Source: an uncultured Roseburia sp.
GTDB lineage: Bacteria; Bacillota; Clostridia; Lachnospirales; Lachnospiraceae
Direction: 5' to 3'
DNA: 64,000 nucleotides
Assembly: GCA_947062675.1 (NCBI GenBank)
Contig: CAMSQM010000013.1
Location: 1 to 64,000 of the forward strand
In this document: positions 50,800 to 60,352 of the stretch, piece by piece
How the letters are laid out: each line of letters starts with the position of its first letter
How positions within the stretch are numbered: the first letter of the stretch is position 1
Translations under genes and position numbers: made by a program
Notes under the pieces: model-generated
Seen by the model: the letters and a program-made list of their open reading frames with translations, nothing else
The model's database searches: none
What the model was told of the DNA's origin: nothing

Positions 50800-51789
50800 T
50801 TAAAAATCCTCTTCCAGATCATATACCATCACATTCGAGATCGAATCCCTGACATACGGCGAGTGCGTCGCGACGATAAACTGCAGTCCCGGAAAAAAAC
50901 GGATCAGAAACGGCAGTATCGTCTTCTGCAGACTGACATGCAGATGCGCTTCCGGTTCATCTATCAGGACAATCCCCTCCCTGTCGTACCGCCTCAGACT
51001 CCCCTCCTCAAGCCAGTTGTAATCCATGCGAAGCATCAGATCCGCCACAATCGCAAGCGCCGCGGACATTCCGTCGGAGAGCCTGTCAAACGGAACCGGC
51101 TGTCTGCCATTTGAAACAGCCAGAAAATCATATTCCCGGTAGCTGTACTCCGCATGCATACTCCTGTCCCCGGACAGGGCCCGCAGCGCTTCGTCCAGCC
51201 GCACAAACCATCTCTGAATCAGATCCGCATAGCCGAAATCCCCTTCATTTCTGGCATACGCCTGCTGGGTTTTTAAATGAACCATATATTTCACAAAAAG
51301 TGCCGCCGGCTCGTCACCGATTCCATAGACCCTGTCCGGGCAGGCATCCTCGACGCCCTTGGCACGAACTGCCCGCAGTCGTCTGTCCGCCGGAAAATAG
51401 GCCGTCACAAATTTCCCCTCCCTGCAGTGTGCGCTGATATCCTCCGCACTGTTAAAAATCAGCTCAACCCCGTCGCTGAACTTCTGGACATATTCCAGAT
51501 TTCTCTTGTAATTATTCAGGGCCTCCGTCTTTTCGGCAGGCGTCAGCGCCTGACTGATTTTCCGGCTGCTGTCTTTGAGCAGATTCATATAAAGCTCGTT
51601 TGTCCCCGAAAGTTCCCCCTCTCCCGCAGATGCCAGATAATTCCGGATTCCGGACAGCAGCAGCGACTTCCCCGAACCGTTTCTTCCGGTCAGAATCAGA
51701 TGCTGACGTTCCTTCTTATTCAGTACGATCTCCATATTTTCCAGATTGCCCAGTTTTATAACCTGTATGCCTGTAATAAAATGCCTCAT
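50800..51789 (-). CDS. AAA-type ATPase with SMC/ABC-like motifs, unknown role
   Basis: A 329-aa soluble P-loop protein: Walker A LTGRNGSGKSLLLSGI (about 35-45), signature-like FDRLSDGMSAALAIVADL (about 245), Walker B REGIVLIDEPEAHLHVS (about 275) and switch His in IVATHSPYV. This is the RecF/OLD-like ATPase architecture seen in AAA_21-type proteins, but it lacks a TOPRIM or nuclease domain. Such ATPases occur in phage-defence systems with a partner; here there is none (chemoreceptor downstream, DeoR divergent). It could be housekeeping. No confident function. Confidence 0.82.
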   Translation of the reverse strand: MRHFITGIQVIKLGNLENMEIVLNKKERQHLILTGRNGSGKSLLLSGIRNYLASAGEGELSGTNELYMNLLKDSSRKISQALTPAEKTEALNNYKRNLEYVQKFSDGVELIFNSAEDISAHCREGKFVTAYFPADRRLRAVRAKGVEDACPDRVYGIGDEPAALFVKYMVHLKTQQAYARNEGDFGYADLIQRWFVRLDEALRALSGDRSMHAEYSYREYDFLAVSNGRQPVPFDRLSDGMSAALAIVADLMLRMDYNWLEEGSLRRYDREGIVLIDEPEAHLHVSLQKTILPFLIRFFPGLQFIVATHSPYVRDSISNVMVYDLEEDF

Positions 51790-51925
51790 TCCGTGTCCTT
51801 TCCGGCGTTGCCTTCACAGCCTGTCCTCTCCACACTTTATCACAGAAAACCCCCTTTTTCCACAATAAAATGTTTCCCTGGCGCACACCACCCTGTTTTA
51901 TTTCGGACAGGGCCCATATTTTCTC

Positions 51926-51954
51926 TTGACATCCCTGTACGGATATTGTATATA
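51926..51954 (+). promoter_or_regulatory. Strong sigma-A promoter of the DeoR-MFS operon
   Basis: TTGACA, 17 bases, TATATA, 38 bases before the ATG at 51992. Confidence 0.85.
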
Positions 51955-51991
51955 TGTGTGAAAGCTTGTAAATAAATGGAGATGATTGCAA

Positions 51992-52756
51992 ATGTTTGCA
52001 GATGAGAGAAAAGCAAAGATCGCAGAACTTCTGAAAAAGCGTCCGTCTGTCACCACCTCGGAACTCATGGAGCTTTTTCAGGTTTCCGTGGAGACCATCC
52101 GGCGGGATCTTGAAGCGCTGGAGGGCGCCGGACTGCTGAAGCGCGTCCACGGCGGCGCTATCAGTGTCGGAAAATTACAGAATTATACCAGCCTGGCCGG
52201 GCGGGCCGCAGAACATCAGCCGGAAAAACAACAGCTGGCCCGGGCCGCCTGTTCCTTCATCCGAGAAGGCGACTATATCGCACTGGATACAGGAAGCACC
52301 GCCCTTGCGCTCGCGGCGCTTCTGGACGACCATTTCCGGGAGCTCACAGTACTCACGCACTCTCTTGATATCGCCTGGATACTCTCCGGAAAAACACATA
52401 TCCGTGTTATTCTCGCCGGAGGTTTTTACCTGCCGCGGGAGAAATGTTTCTGCGGGCATCTGACTCTGGACGCAATACGCCAGTTTCACGTATCCGGCTG
52501 TTTTCTCACTCCTGCGGCTGTATCCCCGGATTCCGGCATCAGTGATCACGTACAGGAACTGATCCCTGTCCAGCGGGCCCTCCCGGAAATCTCTGACCAG
52601 ACTTATATTCTGGCTGACAGCTCCAAATTCGGGGTGTGCGCACCAATGAAAATCTGTGAATTCGATCCGGACTTCGTGTATATAACAGATTCCGGCCTGT
52701 CCGGCGGGATGCTCGAGGCCTGCCGGAATACTTCTTCAAATATTGTGCTGGTATAA
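51992..52756 (+). CDS. DeoR/GlpR-family transcriptional regulator
   Basis: 254 aa. The HTH is at about 5-60 (ADERKAKIAELLKKRPSVTTSEL, VSVETIRRDLEALEGAGLLKRVHGGA). The DeoRC sugar-phosphate domain follows with YIALDTGSTALALAAL and ILADSSKFG (about 205). The ATG at 51992 is chosen over the TTG at 51986, as GGAGATGATTGCAA lies before it. The next gene, an MFS transporter, starts 47 bases on, so it probably controls uptake of a phosphorylated or related metabolite. The inducer is unknown. Confidence 0.9.
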   Translation: MFADERKAKIAELLKKRPSVTTSELMELFQVSVETIRRDLEALEGAGLLKRVHGGAISVGKLQNYTSLAGRAAEHQPEKQQLARAACSFIREGDYIALDTGSTALALAALLDDHFRELTVLTHSLDIAWILSGKTHIRVILAGGFYLPREKCFCGHLTLDAIRQFHVSGCFLTPAAVSPDSGISDHVQELIPVQRALPEISDQTYILADSSKFGVCAPMKICEFDPDFVYITDSGLSGGMLEACRNTSSNIVLV

Positions 52757-52803
52757 AAATATACAGAAAAGACGATTCCTGAAATCAGAAAAGGAGAACA
52801 CTG

Positions 52804-54072
52804 ATGGAGAAAAAAGACCTTACCCAAAAACAGATGCGACGCCTCTGTGTGATGTGCTGCCTGCTCTATTCCGTGAGTTATCTGACCAGGCTAAGCTATA
52901 CTGTCTGCCTGGTTGAAATCCGCCGTGATCTGCAGATCGGTGAGAGTCTGGCCGGACTTCCGGTAACCGCGTTCTTTTTCACTTACGGCGCCGGACAGAT
53001 CCTGTGCGGCTGGCTGGGCGGCAGGTATTCACCGCGAAAAATGGCGGCCATCGGTCTGGCCGGATCCGCTCTCTGCAACCTTGCTGTCGGATTCCTTTCC
53101 GGAATACAATTCATCATTCCGGTCTGGTGTGCCAACGGCTTTTTTCAGTCCATGCTCTGGCCGCCCCTGGTGCGCATTATGGCAGAAACGCTCAATGACT
53201 TCTGGTACCGGAAAGGCTGTGTATGGGTATCCCTCTCTTCCTCCGGCGCCACTGCCGCCCTGTATCTGCTGACCCCCTCTCTCCTTGCGGCGAAGGGCTT
53301 CAGGGCTGTTCTCTGTCTGGCCGCCGTGACAGGAATCATCACGTCGCTGATATGGTATGCAGGCACCGGACCGGTATCGGCCATAAAACCGGTATCATCC
53401 GGAAAAACACCGGCCGCACGCACCGGCGCCGGAATTTTTTCCGGTATCCCCATAGGCGCGATTCTCGCAGCCATCGCGGTACACGGCGCCCTCAAAGACG
53501 GCATCGCTGCCTGGATGCCCGTATATATGACAGAAATATTCGGAATGAGCAGCTCAGGCTCCATTCTCTCCACCGCCGTTCTGCCGCTGTGCAGTGTGTG
53601 CGGTACCATGATATCCGCAGCGCTTTTCGACCGGCTGAAAAATGAACTTCTCACCGCAGCCCTGCTTTTTGCCGCGGGAACCATTGCCGGCCTTGCCATG
53701 CTCCCCGTCTGTGACAGCCGGCCGGCAGTGTGCATGGCGATGATGACGCTGATCACCGGCTGTATGTACGGCATTAATCTGATGCTGATCAGCCGCATAC
53801 CGCGGTATTTTGCCGGGCGCGGGAATATATCCGTTGTCTCCGGAATTCTCAACGCTGCCACTTACGCCGGCAGCTCCCTGGGCACCTGGGGATCCGGGGC
53901 GATCGCCGAAAATACCGGCTGGGTCTCCGTGGTATCTGTCTGGAGCGGAACCGCGCTGGCCGGAGCACTGTTTCTGATGTCCGGCGTGCGCAGGTGGTCC
54001 GCCGCACAGAACTCCGGCAAAGAGGCGCGCTACTCCACAGCCTCCTCTGGCACAAATACCCTCTCGCGGTAA
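52804..54072 (+). CDS. MFS transporter, organophosphate:phosphate antiporter-like
   Basis: 12-helix membrane transporter of 422 aa. The N-terminal half YSVSYLTRLSYTVCLVEI, then PVTAFFFTYGAGQILCGWLGGRYSPRKMAAIG resembles the UhpC/GlpT (OPA) group with G-R-loop residues. Substrate not determinable from sequence: glycerol-3-phosphate or hexose phosphate are candidates. AAAAGGAGAACACTG precedes the ATG. Its last 43 bases overlap the end of ppk on the opposite strand. Confidence 0.82.
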   Translation: MEKKDLTQKQMRRLCVMCCLLYSVSYLTRLSYTVCLVEIRRDLQIGESLAGLPVTAFFFTYGAGQILCGWLGGRYSPRKMAAIGLAGSALCNLAVGFLSGIQFIIPVWCANGFFQSMLWPPLVRIMAETLNDFWYRKGCVWVSLSSSGATAALYLLTPSLLAAKGFRAVLCLAAVTGIITSLIWYAGTGPVSAIKPVSSGKTPAARTGAGIFSGIPIGAILAAIAVHGALKDGIAAWMPVYMTEIFGMSSSGSILSTAVLPLCSVCGTMISAALFDRLKNELLTAALLFAAGTIAGLAMLPVCDSRPAVCMAMMTLITGCMYGINLMLISRIPRYFAGRGNISVVSGILNAATYAGSSLGTWGSGAIAENTGWVSVVSVWSGTALAGALFLMSGVRRWSAAQNSGKEARYSTASSGTNTLSR

Positions 54073-56189
54073 ACATGATCCTCCCGCGGCACCGCGCTGA
54101 CCGCCTCCCCGCAGAACTGTTCCTGCGAATTCACGAGCACCTTGCCGCGCTTGTCGATCTTTTCATAATTGCCGTCAGGCCCGAGCACATGTGCCTTGGT
54201 GTTATCGGCCAGCTCCACATCGAGAATATGCTTCACCTGCTCCTTAATCCTTTCATCGAGGACCGGAAAAAGAATCTCAACCCGGCGGTCAAGGTTGCGC
54301 GGCATCCAGTCCGCGCTGCCCATATAAAGCTCTTCCTCCCCGTCGTTGAGAAAATAGAAGATACGGCTGTGCTCCAGGAAATTTCCGACAATGGAGTGCA
54401 CCGTGATCGTCCCGCTGACTCCCGGGATCCCCACTTTCAGACAGCAGATACCGCGGACGATCAGTTCAATCTGCACGCCCGCCGCGGAAGCCTCATACAG
54501 GGCTGCGATAATCCCGCCGTCGCACAGGGAATTCATCTTTGCGACGATTCTGGCAGGCTTGCCCGCCAGCGCATGCTTCGTCTCCCGCGAAATCAGATAG
54601 AGAAACTTTGAGCGCAGCCACAGCGGCGCGAGCGCCAGTTCATTCCAGGAAAGCGGCTCCGAGTAGCCGGAAAGCATGTTAAACACCGCGGTCGCGTCCT
54701 CACCGATTCCCTCATGACAGGTGAAAATACCACAGTCGGTGTAGAGCTTTGCAGTCGAATCGTTGTAATTGCCGGTTCCCAGATGTACATAGCGCCGGAT
54801 TCCGTCCTCCTCGCGGCGCACCACAAGCGCGATTTTGCTGTGCGTCTTTAAGCCGACGAGACCGTAGATCACATGACATCCCGCCTGCTCCAGCTTTTTC
54901 GCCCAGACAATATTGTTCTCCTCGTCAAACCTGGCCTTCAGCTCGACCAGCACGGATACCTGCTTGCCGTTCTCCGCGGCCTGCGCGAGCGAAGCGATAA
55001 TCGGCGAATTCCCGCTGACGCGGTAAAGCGTCTGCTTGATGGCGAGCACATCCGGGTCCACGGCCGCGCGCCGGATAAAATCCACAACGGGATCAAATGT
55101 CTGATAAGGGTGGTGAAGCAGAATATCGCCGCCGCGTATTTCCTCAAACAGATCCTTCCCCGGCTCAATCCGGGGCACCCGCTGCGGCGTGTATGACCGG
55201 TACCGCAGATGGTCGCAGCCGGAAAGACCATACATTTTCATCAGATAGGTCAGATCAATCGGCCCGGAAATCTTAAAAATATCTTCCTCCGCAACCTTAA
55301 GCTCCTCCTTCAGAAACCGCAGCAGCTTTCTGTCAATCTTCTCCTCCACCTCAAGCCGGATAACCTCTCCCCACTGCCGCATTTTCAGCTGCTTCTGGAT
55401 TTCTTTCAGAAGATCCGACGTCTCATCCTCATCGATCGCCATATCGGCGTTGCGCATCACCCGGTACGGATAGGCACAGAGCACCCTGTAGTTTAAGAAA
55501 AGTTTGTCTATATTCTTTTCGATAATCTGTTCGAGAAGAATAAAGGTCCGGTCCTCCCCGCAGGCAGAGGGTATCTCCACCAGACGCGGCAGCACGCCCG
55601 GCACCTGCACGGTCGCAAACTCCACCGCCTCCTTCGCAGACTTCTTCTCTTTTTCTTTCTCCTTCTTTTTCGCCAGAAGAGCGGCGATATTCAGCGTCTT
55701 ATTGCGGATGAGCGGGAACGGACGCGAGGCGTCCACAGCCATCGGCGTGAGCACCGGATAGACGCTCTCCTCAAAATAGCGGTCCACAAAAGTCTGCTGC
55801 TCTTCGTTCAGCTCCTCAAAAGCGTCGATAATAAAAATATGCTCTGCGTTCAGCAGCGGCAGCAGCGAGCGGTTGTAGGTGCTGTACTGAAGTTCCACGA
55901 GTTCACGCGTCGCCGCGTTGACCGCCGTAAGCTGCTCTCTTGCCGTCATACCCGCGATATCGCGCTTTTTATAATTCGCATACACCATATCCTTTAAGGA
56001 TGCGACGCGCACCATAAAAAATTCGTCCAGATTGGAGGAGGTGATGCTGACAAACTTCAGACGCTCCAGCAGCGGAATATGCTTGTCGCGCGCCTCGCCG
56101 AGCACCCTCCCGTTAAATCTGAGCCAGCTTAATTCCCTGTTCTCATAATACTCCGGACTGGTAAAATCCTTTTTCTTTTCCTTTTCCAT
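54030..56189 (-). CDS. ppk: Polyphosphate kinase 1
   Basis: Makes inorganic polyphosphate from ATP. 719 aa. The N-domain (RELSWLRFNGRVLGEARD) is followed by the DGGIRRYVHLG-type catalytic region: LKTHSKIALVVRREEDG with the autophosphorylated His, HLGTGNYNDSTAKLYTDCGIFT, and HSRIFYFLNDGEEELYMGSADWMPRN. PPK1 rather than PPK2 by architecture. Its 3' end overlaps the convergent MFS gene by 43 bases. Ppx lies 15 bases upstream, so synthesis and breakdown genes share a transcript. Confidence 0.97.
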   Translation of the reverse strand: MEKEKKKDFTSPEYYENRELSWLRFNGRVLGEARDKHIPLLERLKFVSITSSNLDEFFMVRVASLKDMVYANYKKRDIAGMTAREQLTAVNAATRELVELQYSTYNRSLLPLLNAEHIFIIDAFEELNEEQQTFVDRYFEESVYPVLTPMAVDASRPFPLIRNKTLNIAALLAKKKEKEKEKKSAKEAVEFATVQVPGVLPRLVEIPSACGEDRTFILLEQIIEKNIDKLFLNYRVLCAYPYRVMRNADMAIDEDETSDLLKEIQKQLKMRQWGEVIRLEVEEKIDRKLLRFLKEELKVAEEDIFKISGPIDLTYLMKMYGLSGCDHLRYRSYTPQRVPRIEPGKDLFEEIRGGDILLHHPYQTFDPVVDFIRRAAVDPDVLAIKQTLYRVSGNSPIIASLAQAAENGKQVSVLVELKARFDEENNIVWAKKLEQAGCHVIYGLVGLKTHSKIALVVRREEDGIRRYVHLGTGNYNDSTAKLYTDCGIFTCHEGIGEDATAVFNMLSGYSEPLSWNELALAPLWLRSKFLYLISRETKHALAGKPARIVAKMNSLCDGGIIAALYEASAAGVQIELIVRGICCLKVGIPGVSGTITVHSIVGNFLEHSRIFYFLNDGEEELYMGSADWMPRNLDRRVEILFPVLDERIKEQVKHILDVELADNTKAHVLGPDGNYEKIDKRGKVLVNSQEQFCGEAVSAVPREDHVYRERVFVPEEAVE

Positions 56190-56204
56190 ATCACTACCCC
56201 GTTT

Positions 56205-57737
56205 TTAATGATAGACCCGTTTTTCCTTTATGACGGGCCTGATACTGAATACGCTCTCAAAATGGGCCGTCTTCGCGTCGAACAGCGCCTTTTCCAGCGC
56301 GATATCCTCACTGGTCTCAATCGTGATCACAAGCTCCTTGCCGCGGATGGCCGCACGGACATTCTGAAACTTCTGTCTGTGACTGCGGTCCATCGCGTTT
56401 GCAACACGCAGAACCGCGGATAATTTGGCCACCGTCAGATATCCGTCATTGTCCAGCCGGTCCGAAACCTCCTCGTAATCCGCGAGCGGATAAGAATTAT
56501 AGAATACCGTGCTGGCGATAATCTCCCTCTCTACGTGCGTAAGTCCGATAATCTCCGAGGCCATAATGATATCATAGGAAGCCTGCGGTCCGTTGGCAAA
56601 ACTGATATATTTTCCACAGTCGTGCAGAATCGCAGCCACCTGGAGAAGCAGCCGCTCCCGCTTTCCGAGCCCGTGTACTTTTTTCATCGTGTCAAAGATC
56701 AGCAGGGACATCTGCGCCAGCGCATCAATATGCGGAGAGTAACTCGTGAACCGCTTTGCCATGCTTTGGGCCGCCGAGAGCACATCCGCGTCAAAATCAT
56801 GCGCCGCCTTTAAAATCCGGTTCTTTTCCGCATAATCACAGGCGATCCCGTCGCTGATCATCACGCCGGGCGCCCAGAGCGCATCCGCCCCGAGCCCCTG
56901 TGCCATGCATTTAAACACCATCATATAAGGCACAATCAGCGAATCGCTCCCATTTGAAAGCGACAGCTCCTCGGAGAGCTGTTCCAGATTCTTCTTTTTG
57001 AGCTTTTCCAGATACCTGATAAACCGGTGGGTGCTGACAGTATCGCCGCCGCCACTCTTCTCAACCCTTCGCACGAGCTCCGTACTGTAATCCCCGATCA
57101 TAATCATATAATCCATGCCCTCTCCGTCCAGGTACATCGCCTTGAAGACTTCGAGCTCTTTGACCACGATCTCCTCAATCTGCTGCTCGTACTGCGCGAG
57201 GGTGCTGCTTTTTTTTGAGAGCTGTTCTTTTAAACGCATCGTTCCCAGCTCCAGATGCTGTGTAGTGATCACCTGCCCCCCGGAAAATACCGTAATCTGA
57301 AGTCCCGCGCCCCCGACGTCCACGACGGCGGCCCGTTTCTGTATCATGGCGCCAAACACATCCTGCATGGCGACCGATTTGTAACTGATAAACCGGTGTT
57401 CCGAATTGCTGAGCACGCGCACACAGATTCCCGTGCGGATCCGGATCTGATCCAGAATAAACCGCGCATTATCCGCATCGCGCAGCACCGCGGCCGCACA
57501 GGCTTCATAATGTTCCACCCGGTATTCTTTTATAATCCGCGTAAATTCCGCGAGCGTGTCGCAGAGCGCCTCGACCAGCTCATAGCCGATACTCCCCTTG
57601 GAATAGGCGTCCTTCCCCAGCTCAATCCTTGTGCGGACATAATCCACCCCGCGTATCTTTTTCGCGGAAAGTTCAAAAATTTTTAAGCTCACTTCATAGG
57701 AGCCGATATAAATCGCCGCAAATGTATGTATGCTCAC
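56205..57737 (-). CDS. ppx: Exopolyphosphatase / GppA-like with C-terminal HD domain
   Basis: Actin-like phosphatase fold (AAIYIGSYEVSLKIFEL, then AAVVDVGGAGLQITVFSGG, about 140) and a C-terminal HD domain (LQVAAILHDCGKYISFANGP, about 370). It hydrolyses polyphosphate or pppGpp. The usual DxGSN(S/T) and GGGSTE sequences are relaxed here (IGSYEV, GGAGLQ). The GTG start at 57737 has GGGG at 8-base spacing; the track's 57746 is earlier. 510 aa. Ppk follows directly. It may counteract ppk or sense a nucleotide. Confidence 0.9.
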   Translation of the reverse strand: MSIHTFAAIYIGSYEVSLKIFELSAKKIRGVDYVRTRIELGKDAYSKGSIGYELVEALCDTLAEFTRIIKEYRVEHYEACAAAVLRDADNARFILDQIRIRTGICVRVLSNSEHRFISYKSVAMQDVFGAMIQKRAAVVDVGGAGLQITVFSGGQVITTQHLELGTMRLKEQLSKKSSTLAQYEQQIEEIVVKELEVFKAMYLDGEGMDYMIMIGDYSTELVRRVEKSGGGDTVSTHRFIRYLEKLKKKNLEQLSEELSLSNGSDSLIVPYMMVFKCMAQGLGADALWAPGVMISDGIACDYAEKNRILKAAHDFDADVLSAAQSMAKRFTSYSPHIDALAQMSLLIFDTMKKVHGLGKRERLLLQVAAILHDCGKYISFANGPQASYDIIMASEIIGLTHVEREIIASTVFYNSYPLADYEEVSDRLDNDGYLTVAKLSAVLRVANAMDRSHRQKFQNVRAAIRGKELVITIETSEDIALEKALFDAKTAHFESVFSIRPVIKEKRVYH

Positions 57738-57814
57738 GGCACGCACCCCTTTCTTCCATTGCCTGTCTTATTCACTAATTCCGCCGGACTCCCGCCGTTT
57801 CCGCGCTTCCCCGG

Positions 57815-59119
57815 TCACTGCACTCCCAGCAGATAATCAATAAACTGCTGTGCCGTCCTTCCGGACCGCCCTCCGTGGGAGAGCTCCCACTGATTCGCCA
57901 GAAGAAAAAGCTCTTCTTTCTTCCTGGCGAGCCCGCACCGGCCGGCAAGCTCCTCCACAATATGCAGAAACTCTTTTTTGTCCGGCGCGCCGAAATAAAT
58001 CGTCACGCCGAAACGCGCGTACAGTGACAGCTTTTCCTGCACGGTATCCGACGTATGCATATCCTCGCGGATCTCCTCTTTATCGGAAAAGTTTTCGCGG
58101 ATCAGGTGACGGCGGTTCGATGTGGCGTATATCAGCACATTATCCGGCTTTTTTTCAAGACCTCCCTCAATCACCGCCTTCAGATACTTGTACTCTGTCT
58201 CAAATTCCTCAAAAGAGAGATCGTCCATATAAATAATAAACCGGTAGTTGCGGTTTTTCACCTGCGCAATCACATCATTTAAATCGCAGAACTGGTGACG
58301 ATACACTTCGATCAGACGCAGTCCCCTGTCATAATACTGATTGGCGATCGCCTTGATGCTCGTGGATTTTCCGGTTCCGGCGTCGCCGAACAGCAGACAG
58401 TTATTCGCCTCCCTTCCGCTCACAAACGCTTCCGTATTTTCCGTCAGCTTCTGTTTTGCAGACTCATACCCTACCAGGTCGCCCAGACAGACATGGGCAA
58501 TATTGGTGATGGGGACGATCTCTGTCCCCTCTCCCCCGTGCCGCACCCGGAACGCCTTGTGCAACCCCAGCTTTCCGACGCCGAACTCTCCATAAAACAG
58601 CTCCACCGCGTCCTGGAATGCTTCCGTGTCCGCCGCGCCGGAAAGGTGCGCCGCAAGCTCCCCGATACGGTCACGGATTCTCCTGTTGAAAAAACGTCCG
58701 CCGTTTCCCGTTCCCTTAAAATCAAGAATGGATTCCATACACTCCACCCCGAAATACTTTCCCGGCTCCCGCAGATCACACTCAAAATATTCGCGTATAA
58801 TCGCAAAATCGTGGCGCGCAAGCTCCCGGAGGGATCCCTTCACCCCCTCGCGGAGCTCACAGGCGCGGCTGTAGGCATTTTCATGATTCACCAGCAGATA
58901 CGCCACAAAACCACGCCAGAGATTTCCCTCAAACCCATGGCTCTCCGCGATCTCCGCAAGCTGGCAAAGGCAGTTGTAAAACGATTCCGCAAGTTCCTCT
59001 TTTTTGTACTCTTCATCCCGGTAATGCTCCAGAATCCATGCGGTATCACAAAACAGCCTGTCCTCCTCACACGATCTGTGCATCCTGTACAGGATTAAAT
59101 TCTCTACACGTTTCATCAT
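57815..59119 (-). CDS. DUF815-family AAA ATPase
   Basis: 434 aa. The N-terminal 200 residues are helical (YNCLCQLAEIAESHGFEGNLW, GRFFNRRIRDRIGELAAHL). DLVGYESAKQKLTENTEAF precedes the P-loop LFGDAGTGKSTSIKAI (about 250-262), with Walker B FIIYMDDLSFEEFE (about 298) and sensor NVLIYATSNRRHLI. Function of the DUF815 family is unknown. Located between pheA and ppx on the same strand, with short gaps; probably one transcript. A role in regulating the polyphosphate pair is not supported beyond position. Confidence 0.88.
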   Translation of the reverse strand: MMKRVENLILYRMHRSCEEDRLFCDTAWILEHYRDEEYKKEELAESFYNCLCQLAEIAESHGFEGNLWRGFVAYLLVNHENAYSRACELREGVKGSLRELARHDFAIIREYFECDLREPGKYFGVECMESILDFKGTGNGGRFFNRRIRDRIGELAAHLSGAADTEAFQDAVELFYGEFGVGKLGLHKAFRVRHGGEGTEIVPITNIAHVCLGDLVGYESAKQKLTENTEAFVSGREANNCLLFGDAGTGKSTSIKAIANQYYDRGLRLIEVYRHQFCDLNDVIAQVKNRNYRFIIYMDDLSFEEFETEYKYLKAVIEGGLEKKPDNVLIYATSNRRHLIRENFSDKEEIREDMHTSDTVQEKLSLYARFGVTIYFGAPDKKEFLHIVEELAGRCGLARKKEELFLLANQWELSHGGRSGRTAQQFIDYLLGVQ

Positions 59120-59148
59120 CAGGGTTCCCTTTCTCTCTTACACCGCGC

Positions 59149-60279
59149 TCAGTAATTGCCCAGAACTTTCAGCCGGATTGTCTCCTGACGCAGCCCTGCA
59201 AGCGCATTCTGCACGGCGGCGTCATTTAAATTTCCGTCAAAATCCACAAAGAAACGGTATTCCCAGTTCTTTCCTTTTACCGGTCTGGATTCAATATGAT
59301 TCATGTTCAGCCCGTTATAGATGAAATGCGACAGCATCTGATACAGGGACCCGCTCTCATGGGGAACCTCAAAGCAGATACTGACCCTGCCCGCATCCCC
59401 TGTAAAAATATGTTTTCCGGTCACAATCAGAAACCGCGTCGCATTTTCCGGATGATCCTGGATACACTCCGCAAGCACCGACAGCCCGTATATCTCCGCC
59501 GTCAGCCGGCTTGCAATCGCCGCCGCATTTTTTTGCCCGTCCTCCCGCACCTTTCTGGCCGCCATCGCGGTATTTCTGACACTGTGTGTTTCCAGCGCGC
59601 GCATCTTACCCAGAAAACGCCCGCACTGCATCAGCGCCTGCGGATGTGAATAGACATCCGTGATATCCGAAGGCTCTGCGCCCGGGAGCCCCAGCAGCGC
59701 GTGCTCAATACGGATAATCTGCTCCCCGACGATACAGTTGTCATACTCTACCAGCAGATCATAATTTTCCGGGACAATGCCCGCGGATGAATTCTCAATC
59801 GGCAGCACCGCGTAATCCGCCTCCCCCGTCCGCAGCGCCTCCATCGCATCCCTCCAGGTCTCCACATGAACCCCGTCCGCATCCGGCCCGAAATATTCTT
59901 TCAGGGCAAGCTGTGAGTAAGCGCCCTCCACCCCCTGGAACACAATCGCGGCATTCTTATAATCCAGTCCATCCACCTGCTTAAAATCCGGCTTAACACA
60001 GCCTCCGCGCTCCGTAATCAGCTGGTACTGGCGCTTTCTGCTGACCGCCATTATCTGCTCGAACAGCTCGCGGACCCCGTTCGCAAGAAACGGCGTCGTC
60101 CCATAGGAGGCGAGCGCCGCAAGCTTTGCACACTCCCGCTCACGGTCGAAAACCGCTTTTCCCACCGAAAGCTTGTACTCCGCAACCTCCTCCGCGATCC
60201 CCATCCGCCTGACGAACAGCTCCGCAATCTGCCGGTCAATCCCGTCGATTTCCTCCCTCAGTTCCATCAAATCCCTCAT
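59149..60279 (-). CDS. pheA: Bifunctional chorismate mutase / prephenate dehydratase (P-protein)
   Basis: Two steps of phenylalanine synthesis. Residues 1-85 form a type II chorismate mutase (LMELREEIDGIDRQIAELFVRRMGIAEEVAEYK). Residues 110-285 form the dehydratase (FQGVEGAYSQLALKEYFG, PIENSSAGIVPENYDLL, NATRFLIV). Residues 295-375 are an ACT domain with Phe-binding ESRPVKGKNWEYRFFVDFDG. 376 aa is normal. A promoter lies at 60317-60345, divergent from the propeller gene. First gene of the pheA-DUF815-ppx-ppk run. Confidence 0.96.
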   Translation of the reverse strand: MRDLMELREEIDGIDRQIAELFVRRMGIAEEVAEYKLSVGKAVFDRERECAKLAALASYGTTPFLANGVRELFEQIMAVSRKRQYQLITERGGCVKPDFKQVDGLDYKNAAIVFQGVEGAYSQLALKEYFGPDADGVHVETWRDAMEALRTGEADYAVLPIENSSAGIVPENYDLLVEYDNCIVGEQIIRIEHALLGLPGAEPSDITDVYSHPQALMQCGRFLGKMRALETHSVRNTAMAARKVREDGQKNAAAIASRLTAEIYGLSVLAECIQDHPENATRFLIVTGKHIFTGDAGRVSICFEVPHESGSLYQMLSHFIYNGLNMNHIESRPVKGKNWEYRFFVDFDGNLNDAAVQNALAGLRQETIRLKVLGNY

Positions 60280-60316
60280 GCGCCAACCATGCCTTTCTGT
60301 AATTAATCCTTTCTAT

Positions 60317-60345
60317 ACTATAGTACATTCACATTCTGATGGCAA
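60317..60345 (-). promoter_or_regulatory. Promoter of pheA
   Basis: Minus strand TTGCCA, 17 bases, TATAGT, about 38 bases before the pheA ATG. Confidence 0.65.
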
Positions 60346-60352
60346 GTAACCC

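Noticed and set aside
57775-57960. 61-aa minus-strand ORF after the DUF815 gene
   Set aside because: It is an alternative frame over the end of the DUF815 gene and the intergenic gap, without support.
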